Source: Casuarius casuarius
Lineage: Eukaryota; Chordata; Aves; Casuariiformes; Casuariidae
NCBI GenBank assembly: GCA_003342895.1
Contig: PTFA01000028.1
Span: 5,876,428-5,940,427, forward strand
DNA length: 64,000 nucleotides
Reading direction: 5' to 3'
A program made the translations under genes and the position numbers. The notes beneath the pieces are model-generated. The model saw nothing but the letters and a program-made list of their open reading frames with translations, was not told the origin of the DNA and searched no databases. Shown here piece by piece: positions 36,501 to 41,526 of the stretch; position 1 is the first letter of the stretch; the number at the start of each line of letters is the position of its first letter.

Positions 36501-37794
36501 AGTTGTTGAGGTTTTATACTCTGTTGGGCTGAGCCACGTATACACTTCCCCCATGCTGGTCTGGTTCATCTCAGGGAGACATTCACATTCTTTTGATCAG
36601 TTTAGGAAGAAACATTTACACCTGGTCCAATTAATGGCTATGGCACTTATCTAAAACAAAGGTCACCCTCCAGTCCCCTTTGTGTTGAGATAAAGTCAGT
36701 TCTCTGTGGAACAGCTGTGATTAACAAGTCACATCCTACACCATTCCTGAGCTTCTTGGGCACCTCCCCTTGCCCATCTCCTCTGAGCCTTTGTAGGGTT
36801 ATTGGTCGGTCACAGCAGGCACTGGCTTTGCTGCAAGTGTTGCAGTGAGTCAATAAAACCCACTCTGGGAAGTCTCTGGAGTTCCCAGGAATCGCTTCTT
36901 TCATTTTTAGGCTAGATTCTGCATTTGCAGAAAATGCTTGAGAAGAACACTTCTTAAAAAAAAAAAAAATCAAAACAACAGTTGAAAAAAGCAGAGGCCT
37001 TGCCACTTGTTTTCTACACTGTATGTGGTTATATAGGTTTTTTTTGTTGTTGTTTTTTTGTGTTTTTAAGTCTAGAGTTACCTGTCCTGGGCCAGACTGG
37101 AAATAATCAAAGTCGAGGTCAGGTAGTTCAGCTTTGTTGTTGTGAATCCCTCCAACTGAAGAGTCCTGGGAGCTGGCAAAGGGATACTACAAACTCAACG
37201 TTAAAACAGAAACTGCAGTTATTCTTGTGACATTGACCCATCTTCAGCTCCCTTTGCCAATTTTGCATTTTTTTTCTAACAGTTACTACTGGTCCTGGGT
37301 TAATGTTTCTGTCCCCTCTTGCAGCATGAAAAACCATCACAGAGGAAGCTGAATTAGGATACATGAGAAATAGAGAAGCTGGCAGCACAGATCTGATCTG
37401 GCATTCAGAGCAAGACAAATATTTTTTTTCCTCCTTTCTGTTCAGTAACAAAAATGTAAGAGTGGAAGCCACAAAGTTTTCAGGTGGAAATGTGATTTGT
37501 AAATTGATAGTACTCCACTATAGGCTCACGTTGGAGCACTCACTGTCTTGCTAGCCTCTGTGTTTTTTAGCAGCATGGAGCTAAAACTGAAAACATTCCT
37601 AGTTCACTCTTAATATGTAGGCCTAAGTTACCTTAAATAAAAAAAAAAGTAGTTGAATAATTCATTAATTTCTTAAGTGTTCCTTGGTTTTGTTAGAAGA
37701 GACTAAACTTTTGCATATTTTCCTGTTTTCAGACACAATCCCAGAGGACTTTCAGGAATTTCAAGCTCAGCAATTTGGTGTTGGTGATATTTAA
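1..37794 (+). CDS. THBS4: Thrombospondin-4, spliced gene (5' end outside window)
   Basis: Secreted pentameric calcium-binding glycoprotein of the extracellular matrix (thrombospondin subgroup B, with THBS3 and COMP). It binds matrix proteins and integrins in tendon, muscle, vessel and nervous tissue. Coding exons 2-22 give 924 residues from the Val of VFDLL; the matching human portion is about 932. Domains in this numbering: laminin-G-like 1-~185, coiled coil ~187-231, Pro-rich linker ~232-248, EGF-like domains ~249-440, type 3 Ca-binding repeats ~448-690, lectin-like C-terminal domain ~690-905, short tail to 924. All exon phases agree with no frameshift or internal stop, so this is a functional gene. 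COMP and THBS3 are excluded by closer residue match to THBS4 throughout and by the adjacent SERINC5. Oddities: KGD instead of RGD, weak donors of exons 12-14, a divergent last ten residues. Confidence 0.97.
59..3584 (+). other. THBS4: THBS4 intron 1
   Basis: Non-coding. It runs from the proposed GTGGGT donor to the TTTTCCAG acceptor before exon 2. A separate GC/CpG-rich patch lies at about 2200-2540. Otherwise AT-rich single-copy sequence with no recognisable gene. Confidence 0.6.
2200..2540. other. CpG-rich patch in THBS4 intron 1
   Basis: Within otherwise AT-rich intron this stretch has repeated CpG (for example GTAGCGCCGTCCGAGCGCTC near 2270 and ACCGCGGGG near 2378). It could be an enhancer or alternative first-exon region of THBS4, or a remnant of an old repeat. 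No start codon joined in frame to exon 2 was found in it. Confidence 0.35.
3585..3788 (+). CDS. THBS4: THBS4 exon 2: start of laminin-G-like N-terminal domain
   Basis: Acceptor TTTTCCAG before 3585, donor GTGAGT at 3789; enters and leaves in phase 1. Encodes residues 1-68 (numbered from the Val of VFDLL). Recognisable blocks are [18 protein letters not shown] and [14 protein letters not shown] [11 protein letters not shown], followed by [16 protein letters not shown]. This is the N-terminal beta-sandwich shared by all thrombospondins. Confidence 0.96.
4600..4640. repeat. (TC)n/(CCCT)n microsatellite
   Basis: About ten TC units run directly into four CCCT-like units, forming a pure polypyrimidine tract on the plus strand within THBS4 intron 2. 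Confidence 0.95.
6711..6830 (+). repeat. Diverged intronic repeat, copy A
   Basis: Shares with 8351-8490 the order AAGAGTTTT, TTTTTATCT, GTCTAGGTGTTTCT, TTGTRAGCTCT, TTGAT and GGCAGCTCT, at roughly comparable spacing. It is either a duplicated intron segment or two copies of an old interspersed repeat. The family is not recognised. Confidence 0.55.
7899..8146 (+). CDS. THBS4: THBS4 exon 3: core of laminin-G-like N-terminal domain
   Basis: Acceptor GTACTAG, donor GTGAGC; phase 1 in, phase 0 out. Encodes residues 69-151. Conserved blocks include [41 protein letters not shown] and [11 protein letters not shown]. The Cys of YLDC pairs, in the family, with the Cys of QDCF in exon 4. Confidence 0.97.
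8147..9006 (+). other. THBS4: THBS4 intron 3
   Basis: Non-coding. Contains copy B of the intronic repeat (8351-8490) and an A-rich run near 8765-8800. No gene seen. Confidence 0.8.
8351..8490 (+). repeat. Diverged intronic repeat, copy B
   Basis: Counterpart of 6711-6830 in the same orientation, on the other side of exon 3. It retains GTCTAGGTGTTTCT and GGCAGCTCTTC among diverged sequence, with a small insertion relative to copy A. Confidence 0.55.
9007..9112 (+). CDS. THBS4: THBS4 exon 4: end of N-terminal domain
   Basis: Acceptor CTTTAG, donor GTAAGG; phase 0 in, phase 1 out. Encodes residues 152-186 plus the first base of 187. Blocks [15 protein letters not shown] and [11 protein letters not shown] match the family. 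The diverged QHTG stretch leads into the coiled coil. Confidence 0.97.
11149..11202 (-). mobile_element. CR1 LINE fragment (3' end)
   Basis: The motif CACTCAGGTTGGAAGGGACC, preceded by CAGAATCACAAAAT, is the reverse complement of the conserved CR1 3' end, including a degenerate ATTCTGTGAT-type terminal octamer. It is a short, 5'-truncated, inactive copy typical of bird genomes. Confidence 0.85.
11229..11255. repeat. Perfect inverted repeat, 12-bp arms, 3-nt spacer
   Basis: CTACATTATGTC, spacer ATT, then GACATAATGTAG. It lies directly beside the CR1 fragment in THBS4 intron 4. Confidence 0.95.
12671..12700 (+). repeat. A-rich low-complexity tract
   Basis: A run of A interrupted by single T, G and C bases (AAAAC-type units). 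It resembles a degraded poly(A) tract, but no retroposed gene is recognisable upstream. Confidence 0.8.
14098..14180 (+). CDS. THBS4: THBS4 exon 5: coiled-coil pentamerisation domain
   Basis: Acceptor CTGCAG, donor GTACTG; phase 1 in, phase 0 out. Encodes residues 187-214, [20 protein letters not shown] then KDLLRQQ. The regular spacing of Leu, Met and Ile is the heptad pattern of the COMP/THBS4 five-stranded coiled coil. Met is more frequent here than in the human protein. Confidence 0.97.
14181..14766 (+). other. THBS4: THBS4 intron 5
   Basis: Non-coding, about 590 bases. Nothing recognisable within it. Confidence 0.85.
14767..14818 (+). CDS. THBS4: THBS4 exon 6: end of coiled coil and inter-chain cysteines
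   Basis: Acceptor CCTGAAG, donor GTGAGT; phase 0 in, phase 1 out. Encodes residues 215-231, [17 protein letters not shown]. The CxxC pair forms the inter-subunit disulfides that lock the pentamer in subgroup B thrombospondins. At 52 bases it is among the smallest exons of the gene. Confidence 0.97.
14819..16189 (+). other. THBS4: THBS4 intron 6
   Basis: Non-coding, about 1.4 kb. No repeats or genes recognised. Confidence 0.8.
16190..16362 (+). CDS. THBS4: THBS4 exon 7: Pro-rich linker and EGF-like domain 1
   Basis: Acceptor GTTAAAG, donor GTAAAA; phase 1 in, phase 0 out. Encodes residues 232-289. A linker with [11 protein letters not shown] is about eight residues shorter than in human. EGF-like domain 1 follows with six Cys ([22 protein letters not shown]). 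The exon ends in SDIDE, the calcium-binding start of EGF domain 2. Confidence 0.97.
17240..17650. other. CpG-rich patch in THBS4 intron 7
   Basis: GC-rich stretch with many CpG (for example GCCCGAAACGCGGATGCAGG near 17394 and GCGCGACCGATCGGTA near 17625). Stop-poor frames occur on both strands for compositional reasons. No splice-linked exon or protein family was recognised. Confidence 0.35.
18515..18546. repeat. (GT)n microsatellite
   Basis: About sixteen uninterrupted GT units in THBS4 intron 7. Likely length-polymorphic. Confidence 0.97.
19579..19716 (+). CDS. THBS4: THBS4 exon 8: EGF-like domain 2 (calcium-binding)
   Basis: Acceptor CCTTGCAG, donor GTGAGT; phase 0 both sides. Encodes residues 290-335. 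With DIDE from exon 7 it forms [16 protein letters not shown] and then [12 protein letters not shown]. The insert [14 protein letters not shown] is the long loop typical of the subgroup B second EGF domain. The sixth Cys is supplied by exon 9. Confidence 0.97.
19717..20348 (+). other. THBS4: THBS4 intron 8
   Basis: Non-coding, about 630 bases. Nothing recognisable. Confidence 0.85.
20349..20426 (+). CDS. THBS4: THBS4 exon 9: EGF-like domain 3, first half
   Basis: Acceptor TTGCTAG, donor GTAAGC; phase 0 both sides. Encodes residues 336-361: VCLDIDEC, then [22 protein letters not shown] is a calcium-binding EGF signature. The segment between the first two Cys (QHGGDGL) is three residues longer than in the human protein as I recall it (RNGA). 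Confidence 0.96.
20772..20790. repeat. Perfect inverted repeat, 9-bp arms, 1-nt spacer
   Basis: CTATAGGAT, spacer C, ATCCTATAG. A further partial copy, GATCCTATGAG, follows at about 20793. Confidence 0.95.
20867..20887. repeat. Perfect inverted repeat, 10-bp arms, 1-nt spacer
   Basis: CTCTCTGTAT, spacer A, ATACAGAGAG. It lies about 80 bases from the previous palindrome and about 100 bases before the CR1 fragment. Confidence 0.95.
20990..21172 (+). mobile_element. CR1 LINE fragment (3' end)
   Basis: Carries the diagnostic CR1 3' sequence: GGGCACTGGAACAGGTTGCC, then the GGACACAATCCTG block, TTGGACTAGATGGTCTCCAG, and CATTCTGTGAT at the end. It is 5'-truncated and non-coding, as most avian CR1 copies are. 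Confidence 0.95.
22876..23028 (+). CDS. THBS4: THBS4 exon 10: end of EGF domain 3, start of EGF domain 4
   Basis: Acceptor TCTTACAG, donor GTAAGT; phase 0 both sides. Encodes residues 362-412. [20 protein letters not shown] completes EGF 3. [20 protein letters not shown] then GEVTCI begins EGF 4. Confidence 0.97.
23029..24381 (+). other. THBS4: THBS4 intron 10
   Basis: Non-coding, about 1.35 kb. A single undetermined base (n) sits at 23495 inside a C-rich ACCC-type run. Nothing else recognised. Confidence 0.8.
24382..24486 (+). CDS. THBS4: THBS4 exon 11: end of EGF domain 4, link to type 3 repeats
   Basis: Acceptor ATTGTTAG, donor GTAAGA; phase 0 both sides. Encodes residues 413-447. [12 protein letters not shown] closes EGF 4. 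[14 protein letters not shown] and SCSAESCRK follow as the first acidic, Cys-containing stretch before the calcium-binding repeats. Confidence 0.97.
24742..24849 (+). CDS. THBS4: THBS4 exon 12: type 3 calcium-binding repeats, first exon
   Basis: Acceptor TTATCTAG; phase 0 both sides. Encodes residues 448-483, [11 protein letters not shown] then [20 protein letters not shown] and IPNEQ. The DxDxDGxxDxxD pattern binds calcium. The donor CAG|GTTCTA keeps only the invariant GT and the exonic CAG, so it is very weak. A better donor TGT|GTAAAT lies 45 bases downstream in the same frame. Confidence 0.96.
24850..26360 (+). other. THBS4: THBS4 intron 12
   Basis: Non-coding in the standard transcript, about 1.5 kb. 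Starts with the weak GTTCTA donor and the in-frame segment 24850-24894. Holds a perfect 12-bp foldback at 25148-25175. Nothing else recognised. Confidence 0.8.
25148..25175. repeat. Perfect inverted repeat, 12-bp arms, 4-nt spacer
   Basis: TTCTGTAGAATG, spacer CACA, CATTCTACAGAA, in THBS4 intron 12. The stem is too short for a conventional microRNA precursor. Confidence 0.95.
26361..26520 (+). CDS. THBS4: THBS4 exon 13: type 3 repeats containing the KGD site
   Basis: Acceptor CTCTTGCAG; phase 0 in, phase 1 out. Encodes residues 484-536, including [34 protein letters not shown] and DGDG. Lys at 26484-26486 gives KGD where human THBS4 has the integrin-type RGD. The donor GATG|GTTGGT has T at +3. 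The nearby GTAATT would shift the frame and is not used in the conserved protein. Confidence 0.97.
26521..27219 (+). other. THBS4: THBS4 intron 13
   Basis: Non-coding, about 700 bases. Nothing recognisable. Confidence 0.85.
27220..27338 (+). CDS. THBS4: THBS4 exon 14: type 3 repeats
   Basis: Acceptor TTTCCTAG; phase 1 in, phase 0 out. Encodes residues 537-576: [19 protein letters not shown], then [13 protein letters not shown] and PTVSNPNQ. The donor is CAG|GTTAGC, the third consecutive donor with T at +3. Confidence 0.97.
27339..28139 (+). other. THBS4: THBS4 intron 14
   Basis: Non-coding, about 800 bases. Nothing recognisable. Confidence 0.85.
28140..28192 (+). CDS. THBS4: THBS4 exon 15: type 3 repeats, short exon
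   Basis: Acceptor CTTTTGCAG, donor GTATGT; phase 0 in, phase 2 out. Encodes residues 577-593, [17 protein letters not shown], and two bases of Ser594. With NPNQ from exon 14 it retains the NQS glycosylation sequon found in the human protein. Confidence 0.97.
28193..30413 (+). other. THBS4: THBS4 intron 15
   Basis: Non-coding, about 2.2 kb. GC/CpG-rich at about 28640-28990, with one undetermined base (n) at 29025, an A-run at 29550-29565 and a short CA tract near 29610. Open frames here reflect composition. No extra exon is needed, because exons 15 and 16 join in phase. Confidence 0.8.
28640..28990. other. CpG-rich patch in THBS4 intron 15
   Basis: Dense CpG (for example GCGCGTTCGGGGGAGCGCGT near 28685) against an AT-richer surround, with long stop-free frames on both strands. 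No family or splice-linked exon recognised. It could be an intragenic CpG island or a repeat remnant. Confidence 0.35.
30414..30607 (+). CDS. THBS4: THBS4 exon 16: type 3 repeats
   Basis: Acceptor TACTCGCAG, donor GTAAGC; phase 2 in, phase 1 out. Encodes residues 594-658: [50 protein letters not shown]. The run of Asp is a high-density calcium-binding stretch. NSS at 30463-30471 is a sequon where I recall human having NSA. The open frame continues far on both sides, but only this part matches the protein. Confidence 0.97.
30608..30931 (+). other. THBS4: THBS4 intron 16
   Basis: Non-coding, 324 bases and GC-rich. Apparent long open frames across it are compositional. Confidence 0.85.
30932..31110 (+). 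CDS. THBS4: THBS4 exon 17: end of type 3 repeats, start of C-terminal domain
   Basis: Acceptor GCATTCAG, donor GTAAAA; phase 1 in, phase 0 out. Encodes residues 659-718: [15 protein letters not shown], then [16 protein letters not shown], then [20 protein letters not shown] and PNWVVLNQ. The last block starts the lectin-like C-terminal domain and is nearly invariant in thrombospondins. Confidence 0.98.
31111..32019 (+). other. THBS4: THBS4 intron 17
   Basis: Non-coding, about 900 bases. Contains a CAAA-type run at about 31641-31668 and a short CACG repeat at 31972-31988 close to the acceptor. Confidence 0.85.
31972..31988. repeat. Short (CACG)n tract
   Basis: GCACGCACGCACGCACAC, four units, about 30 bases upstream of the exon 18 acceptor. 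Confidence 0.85.
32020..32068 (+). CDS. THBS4: THBS4 exon 18: C-terminal lectin-like domain
   Basis: Acceptor CTCTTACAG, donor GTATGT; phase 0 in, phase 1 out. Encodes residues 719-734, [16 protein letters not shown], identical to the human stretch as I recall it. It is the smallest exon (49 bases). Confidence 0.97.
32167..32363 (+). CDS. THBS4: THBS4 exon 19: C-terminal lectin-like domain core
   Basis: Acceptor ATCCTCAG, donor GTACTG; phase 1 in, phase 0 out. Encodes residues 735-800, including [36 protein letters not shown] and [20 protein letters not shown]. Near-complete identity to mammals indicates strong constraint. The preceding intron 18 is only 98 bases. Confidence 0.98.
32364..32998 (+). 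other. THBS4: THBS4 intron 19 with CpG-rich start
   Basis: Non-coding. The first ~180 bases (32385-32540) are strikingly CpG-rich (for example CTGCCACGCCGCGCGTTGGC near 32418). The rest is AT-richer with nothing recognisable. Confidence 0.75.
32999..33171 (+). CDS. THBS4: THBS4 exon 20: C-terminal lectin-like domain
   Basis: Acceptor TTTCTGCAG, donor GTAAGA; phase 0 in, phase 2 out. Encodes residues 801-857: [57 protein letters not shown]. All are family-invariant blocks. Confidence 0.98.
33796..33820. repeat. Perfect inverted repeat, 12-bp arms, 1-nt spacer
   Basis: TGCTTGTGAAGC, spacer T, GCTTCACAAGCA, in THBS4 intron 20. Confidence 0.95.
34671..34681 (+). repeat. Poly-C run (C11)
   Basis: Eleven C preceded by CTCCCT, in THBS4 intron 20. 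Confidence 0.95.
35004..35143 (+). CDS. THBS4: THBS4 exon 21: end of C-terminal lectin-like domain
   Basis: Acceptor TTTTTTTAAG, donor GTAATG; phase 2 in, phase 1 out. Encodes residues 858-904: [46 protein letters not shown]. With the next exon NDT forms an N-glycosylation sequon also present in human. Confidence 0.98.
35144..37732 (+). other. THBS4: THBS4 intron 21
   Basis: Non-coding, about 2.6 kb. A solo LTR with target-site duplication occupies 36184-36814. An A-run follows at 36958-36969 and T-rich runs near 37038. No other gene seen. Confidence 0.85.
36184..36814 (-). mobile_element. Solo LTR of an endogenous retrovirus (ERVL-like)
   Basis: 631 bases with TG...CA termini (plus strand TGTCAG...GTCACA), flanked on both sides by the identical 5-mer GCAGG (36179-36183 and 36815-36819), a target-site duplication. 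On the minus strand a TATA box (GTATAAAAC, 36511-36519) is followed about 260 bases later by an ATTAAA poly(A) signal (36249-36254), so the LTR reads against THBS4. A 5-bp duplication fits ERVL-type elements. No internal gag, pol or env sequence or second LTR is present, so it is a recombination remnant with no coding capacity. Exact family not assigned. Confidence 0.8.
37733..37794 (+). CDS. THBS4: THBS4 exon 22: C-terminal tail and stop
   Basis: Acceptor CTGTTTTCAG; phase 1 in. Encodes residues 905-924, [20 protein letters not shown], then TAA at 37792-37794. The first half matches the family. The last residues differ from the human ending as I recall it (NFDRFDN). Confidence 0.97.
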
Positions 37795-37825
37795 GGAAAG
37801 GCAAAATAACATTGCTATTGCAAAC

Positions 37826-37831
37826 AATAAA
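37826..37831 (+). promoter_or_regulatory. THBS4: THBS4 proximal poly(A) signal AATAAA
   Basis: Canonical hexamer 32 bases after the stop codon. Use would give a very short 3'UTR. Confidence 0.6.
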
Positions 37832-37934
37832 ACAATGTATTTTAAATCCTTATATGACTGTCATTTCAAGAGTGCAGACCGCAGCTTTTTCTCATTGATG
37901 TAACTATGTCAAACTTTTTTTGTATAAAAATGAA

Positions 37935-37940
37935 AATAAA
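37935..37940 (+). promoter_or_regulatory. THBS4: THBS4 distal poly(A) signal AATAAA
   Basis: Canonical hexamer, followed within about 45 bases by TTTTCAAAGGTGCTCT and CTGTG, acceptable downstream elements. The most likely transcript end. Confidence 0.7.
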
Positions 37941-38451
37941 AAGGAGACAAAATAGACTGGGCTTAGTTATTTTCAAAGGTGCTCTAAACTCTGTGAAGAT
38001 TCAGATAGTGTAAGGATACCTGCTTAAAACACTCTCAGGATCAGTTTGAATCTACTGCTATCTTGGATTTATTATTAAACAGGGTGGTGGGAAAAAAGGG
38101 CAGTTTTGTCTCTCTGGTACATGTCAGAAGCTAAGACTTCACAGAGACGGAAAAAGAGGAGGCTGCATCCAGCATGGAGCGAGTGTTGGAAGAGATGGGC
38201 AGTGCTTGTCAAAGTGGAGTGCTTCATGTAACCTTTTCCAGGCCTACGTAGTGTCCCTGGTAAGAAAGGAAGAAGTTTCATCTCCTTTAGGGCAGTTTAA
38301 CTCCTTGGGAGATTTAGTTACCTTTGGCAGACCTCTCCCCCCTGCCCTGGAAAACCGTGAGTACGCTATCACATCTTGTAAAAACAAAAAAAGCTGACTT
38401 CAGGGAGTTGTATTCAGATCTCAAACACTGTATGACCTGCCCTTGAAAAGC

Positions 38452-38485
38452 CAGATTAAAAACAAAAAACAAAAAAAAACCCCAA
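38452..38485 (+). repeat. A-rich low-complexity tract
   Basis: AAAAAC-type units ending in CCCCAACC, the kind of A-rich simple sequence seen several times in this window. Confidence 0.8.
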
Positions 38486-38888
38486 CCAAACACATGGAGA
38501 TAAATGCAGAATCATCCCTACAGAGAAAATAATCCTAACTTTCAAAGACTCAAAGCTGGGCTTTGACCTAATGAGCTCTCTGAACAGGTATTACAATCTT
38601 AACAAAATAAGTCACTAAGTTAAAAAAACAAAGATTGAATTAAATGTTAGGAACTATTAAGAAGGAAATGGAAAATAAAAGCCAAAAAAAGCCTCATCAC
38701 CGCATTGTACAAGAGACTGTGCACTTCTAACACATCCTTTTTTTAGACTGGAGCTAGGAAAGGAAGGTAAGACAACAGCCAAGAAAAGCTGCAGAAAAGC
38801 ATATTCCAGGCTTTAGAGCAATTCCTTCAAGAAGGGCAAAAGTAAACAGTGTTTCACCTGGAAAGAAAAGAGGCAGAGGAATGTGATT

Positions 38889-38901
38889 GGGGGGGGGGGG
38901 G
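38889..38901 (+). repeat. Poly-G run (G13)
   Basis: Thirteen consecutive G. Prone to sequencing-length error and to secondary structure. Confidence 0.95.
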
Positions 38902-39480
38902 TAAAATCACAAGTAGCATTGACACGGTTACCAGCAACTCTTGTTTCCCGGTACAGGACAACGGGAAATACTGCAGGGCACTATCAGGTGACAGTATCAA
39001 AAAAAAGAAGATTCCTGTTCCCATTACAATAAAAATACCCTTAAGGTTTTGATGTTCTCAAAGGACTGGGCTACAGGAAGACTTTTCATCACATTTCCCA
39101 TTGCAAAGGCTTCTGAGATGATGCCCGATGCCGGCAGCCCTGGGCCCAGTCCCCTTGGGGAGCCATCACCATCTCGTGATGAGGACAACGCTGAAGCACC
39201 CCCCCACGGAGCAGCCCTGGGGCAGGCAAGCGACTGGGACCACACTTATTTGTGACAAAGCCTCCAGTTTCAGTCCCTTCCCCTTGGCTGCACTAACCCC
39301 AACTTCACTCACCAAGTTTCCAATGGAGGACTGAAAGCCTATTTACTTGGGGTGGGGGGTAACACAAAGGGTACTAACATGTTTTTGATCAAATTATGCT
39401 TAAAAGATGCGCAAAGACCCTCCTCTAGCTGTACACAGACTATAACTGCAGTATCATTCAATGATGAACTAGAACCCAGA

Positions 39481-40456
39481 TCATAAAGCAAATTTACATC
39501 TTCCATATCGTGCATTTGCATTTCCCTGGATGCAGCCTCTTTTCCAGACAGAAATCATGTCTGAATGGCTTTTCAGGCAGCCTTGGCAGAACAAAGTTAC
39601 TCGTAGCATGTACATCTTGGGCCCAACACAGCTGGGGTCCATCTGGCCAGGAGTGCACACTTGCACAGCTGGGCTGCGCAGAGCGAACCCGGCAGGCCAG
39701 GGCCATCCCCGACTTCCCTGCCAGGCAGCAGACTCGGTGCGTGCTGACCAGAGCGCTGCAGCATGTGCGGCCTCAGCTGGGAAACACAGAGGGGGCAAGC
39801 CAGCTGCCAAACCTCCCTCCAGCCCTCCAGCCCATGGCCGGAGGCTCTCCGCCTGCTCGACGACTAGGAGAGCGCCTTGGAGCTTGCCCAGTTCCTGCTG
39901 CTCTCCCAGCCTACAGCACGGCCAAGCTCCCCATGGTTGGCGACAGGATACTGGAAGACAGGCTACCGGCTCTCTGGCTTTTGGGCTGCCAAAAGCAATG
40001 GCACAAAGCTGCGTGTTGCAGCTAGGAGCTTCTGACATCCCCAGCCAGAGAAGGGATTTGCTTGCTCACCCGCCAGCACAGGCAGCAGTCAGAGCCCTGC
40101 CAGCCAGAGCAGCCTGTTGGCTTTCGTTTCAGAAGGCGATTATGGGACTATACGAGTGGATGCTAGAGCTCACCACGGTATATCAACACGATGGACCTTC
40201 CCAGCTGCTGGACGGCCAGCAAATTCAAAACAGCAAAGTCTCACTCCTGCAGACAGAGACTTGTCCCAAGGTCACGCTCGAGGCTTGGGAAACTCTCCTG
40301 CCCTCCAAGTTTCCATCGCAGCCTGCAGTCCCTGTGTACAGGCATTCGAACAACCTCCACTTGTACCACCACCTCTTCCCAGCCCACTGTGCGACACAGA
40401 CAGAGCTCCATGTGTGGCCTTTGGCAAGCACAGACGTTACAATCCCACATCTCTAA
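39481..40456. other. Stop-poor GC-rich block, no recognised gene
   Basis: A plus-strand frame is open from an ATG at 39530 for 308 codons, and an overlapping minus-strand frame (39481-40038) for 185. Neither translation shows a domain, signal peptide, membrane helix or family resemblance, and I saw no flanking splice sites or promoter. Openness on both strands points to GC composition. A lineage-specific transcript is possible but unsupported. Confidence 0.25.
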
Positions 40457-41520
40457 AACAGAGCGTACAGGCCTTTCTTGCCACACACAGCCTAACGCGC
40501 TAAGCTGCAGATAGCCCTACGCAGCATCTGCAAGTACTTTGGTGCTCTTGCAGTCACACAGCTCACGCACACAAGGGTCAAAAGCCTCACCAAAGGTTAA
40601 CTCTTTCCTGAGTGCTACAAAAACCATGACAAATACGCTTCAAACGCTTCCGTTCCCTAAAGCCCATCTCCAGAGCAGAGCTATGAGAAAAGACCAAAGT
40701 CCTATGGGGGCTCGAGGGGGACGGGGCAGACAGGGTGTGCAAGCCCCCAGGAGGTGCTTGACGAAGGCCACAGGCGCTGACAGACCCTCGGCTCAATGTG
40801 GGAGCTGCCGCCTCTGCCCTGCAGCCCCATCACCGAGCTCGGCTGGGCACAACGGGGCACCCAGGCTCACAGCCACGAGAAGCTCGTGTCCCAACCAAGC
40901 GAGCTCCTGGTGAGGCTCTGGTCAACTCGATCACGTCAGCAATGAGGGCCAAAAGGCAGCTGCAGCTAGGACACGCTGAAACCCTGCTTAACAGTGGCCT
41001 GCACAGAGAAAGGTGGAAAGCAGGGACTAGGGCTGGCAGAAATGCAGTGTTTTCTTCAGCACAGATGTAGGTTCCCAGTTCAGCAGCTGCCTACCTCGCC
41101 ATTCGGACAACTGAGAAAAATCAGAGATCTGCATTTAACACAATTGCACAGGCTTCAGCGCCATACTTAGTCTGGAAAATATTTTGTTTGCACTTCCAGC
41201 AGTATCTGACACATCTCAGAATCAGAGCATACAGAACAAATCCCACTGACAAATCCACGCGAGCCTACGATGCTCTGCAGTCATCTTCTGGATGAGAATA
41301 AAACAACACGTACAGAAAAAGCCACATAATATTCCACAGGCCAACCTCTTTTTGTTAGACCACGTCCAAACTTTGTGAACAAGACAGACCAACCTATGCA
41401 CCTTTACCTGGTCAGTAACTCTTTAGTTCATATATTCACATACATGTAAAATTTCTCTTAAAATGAGTTGATTTTACAATTTGATATACCACAACAATTC
41501 ATTTCAAACGTAAGAAAAAC

Positions 41521-41526
41521 TTTATT
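41521..41526 (-). promoter_or_regulatory. SERINC5: Candidate distal poly(A) signal of SERINC5
   Basis: Minus strand AATAAA (plus TTTATT), followed about 25 bases later on the minus strand by TTGTTGTGGTAT, a good GT-rich downstream element. Cleavage would be near 41500. Confidence 0.5.

Larger units (their letters stand above)
37795..37960 (+). other. THBS4: THBS4 3' untranslated region
   Basis: AT-rich sequence after the stop codon carrying two AATAAA signals. The end is placed about 20 bases after the second signal. Exact cleavage site not determined. Confidence 0.7.
37961..41500. other. Intergenic gap between convergent THBS4 and SERINC5
   Basis: About 3.5 kb with no recognised gene. Contains an A/C-rich run at 38452-38485, a G13 run at 38889-38901 and a GC-rich stop-poor block at 39481-40456. 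Neither gene's protein continues into it. Confidence 0.7.

Noticed and set aside
36184..36814. Complete provirus at the LTR
   Set aside because: Target-site duplications flank one LTR directly; no second LTR and no internal coding sequence exist.
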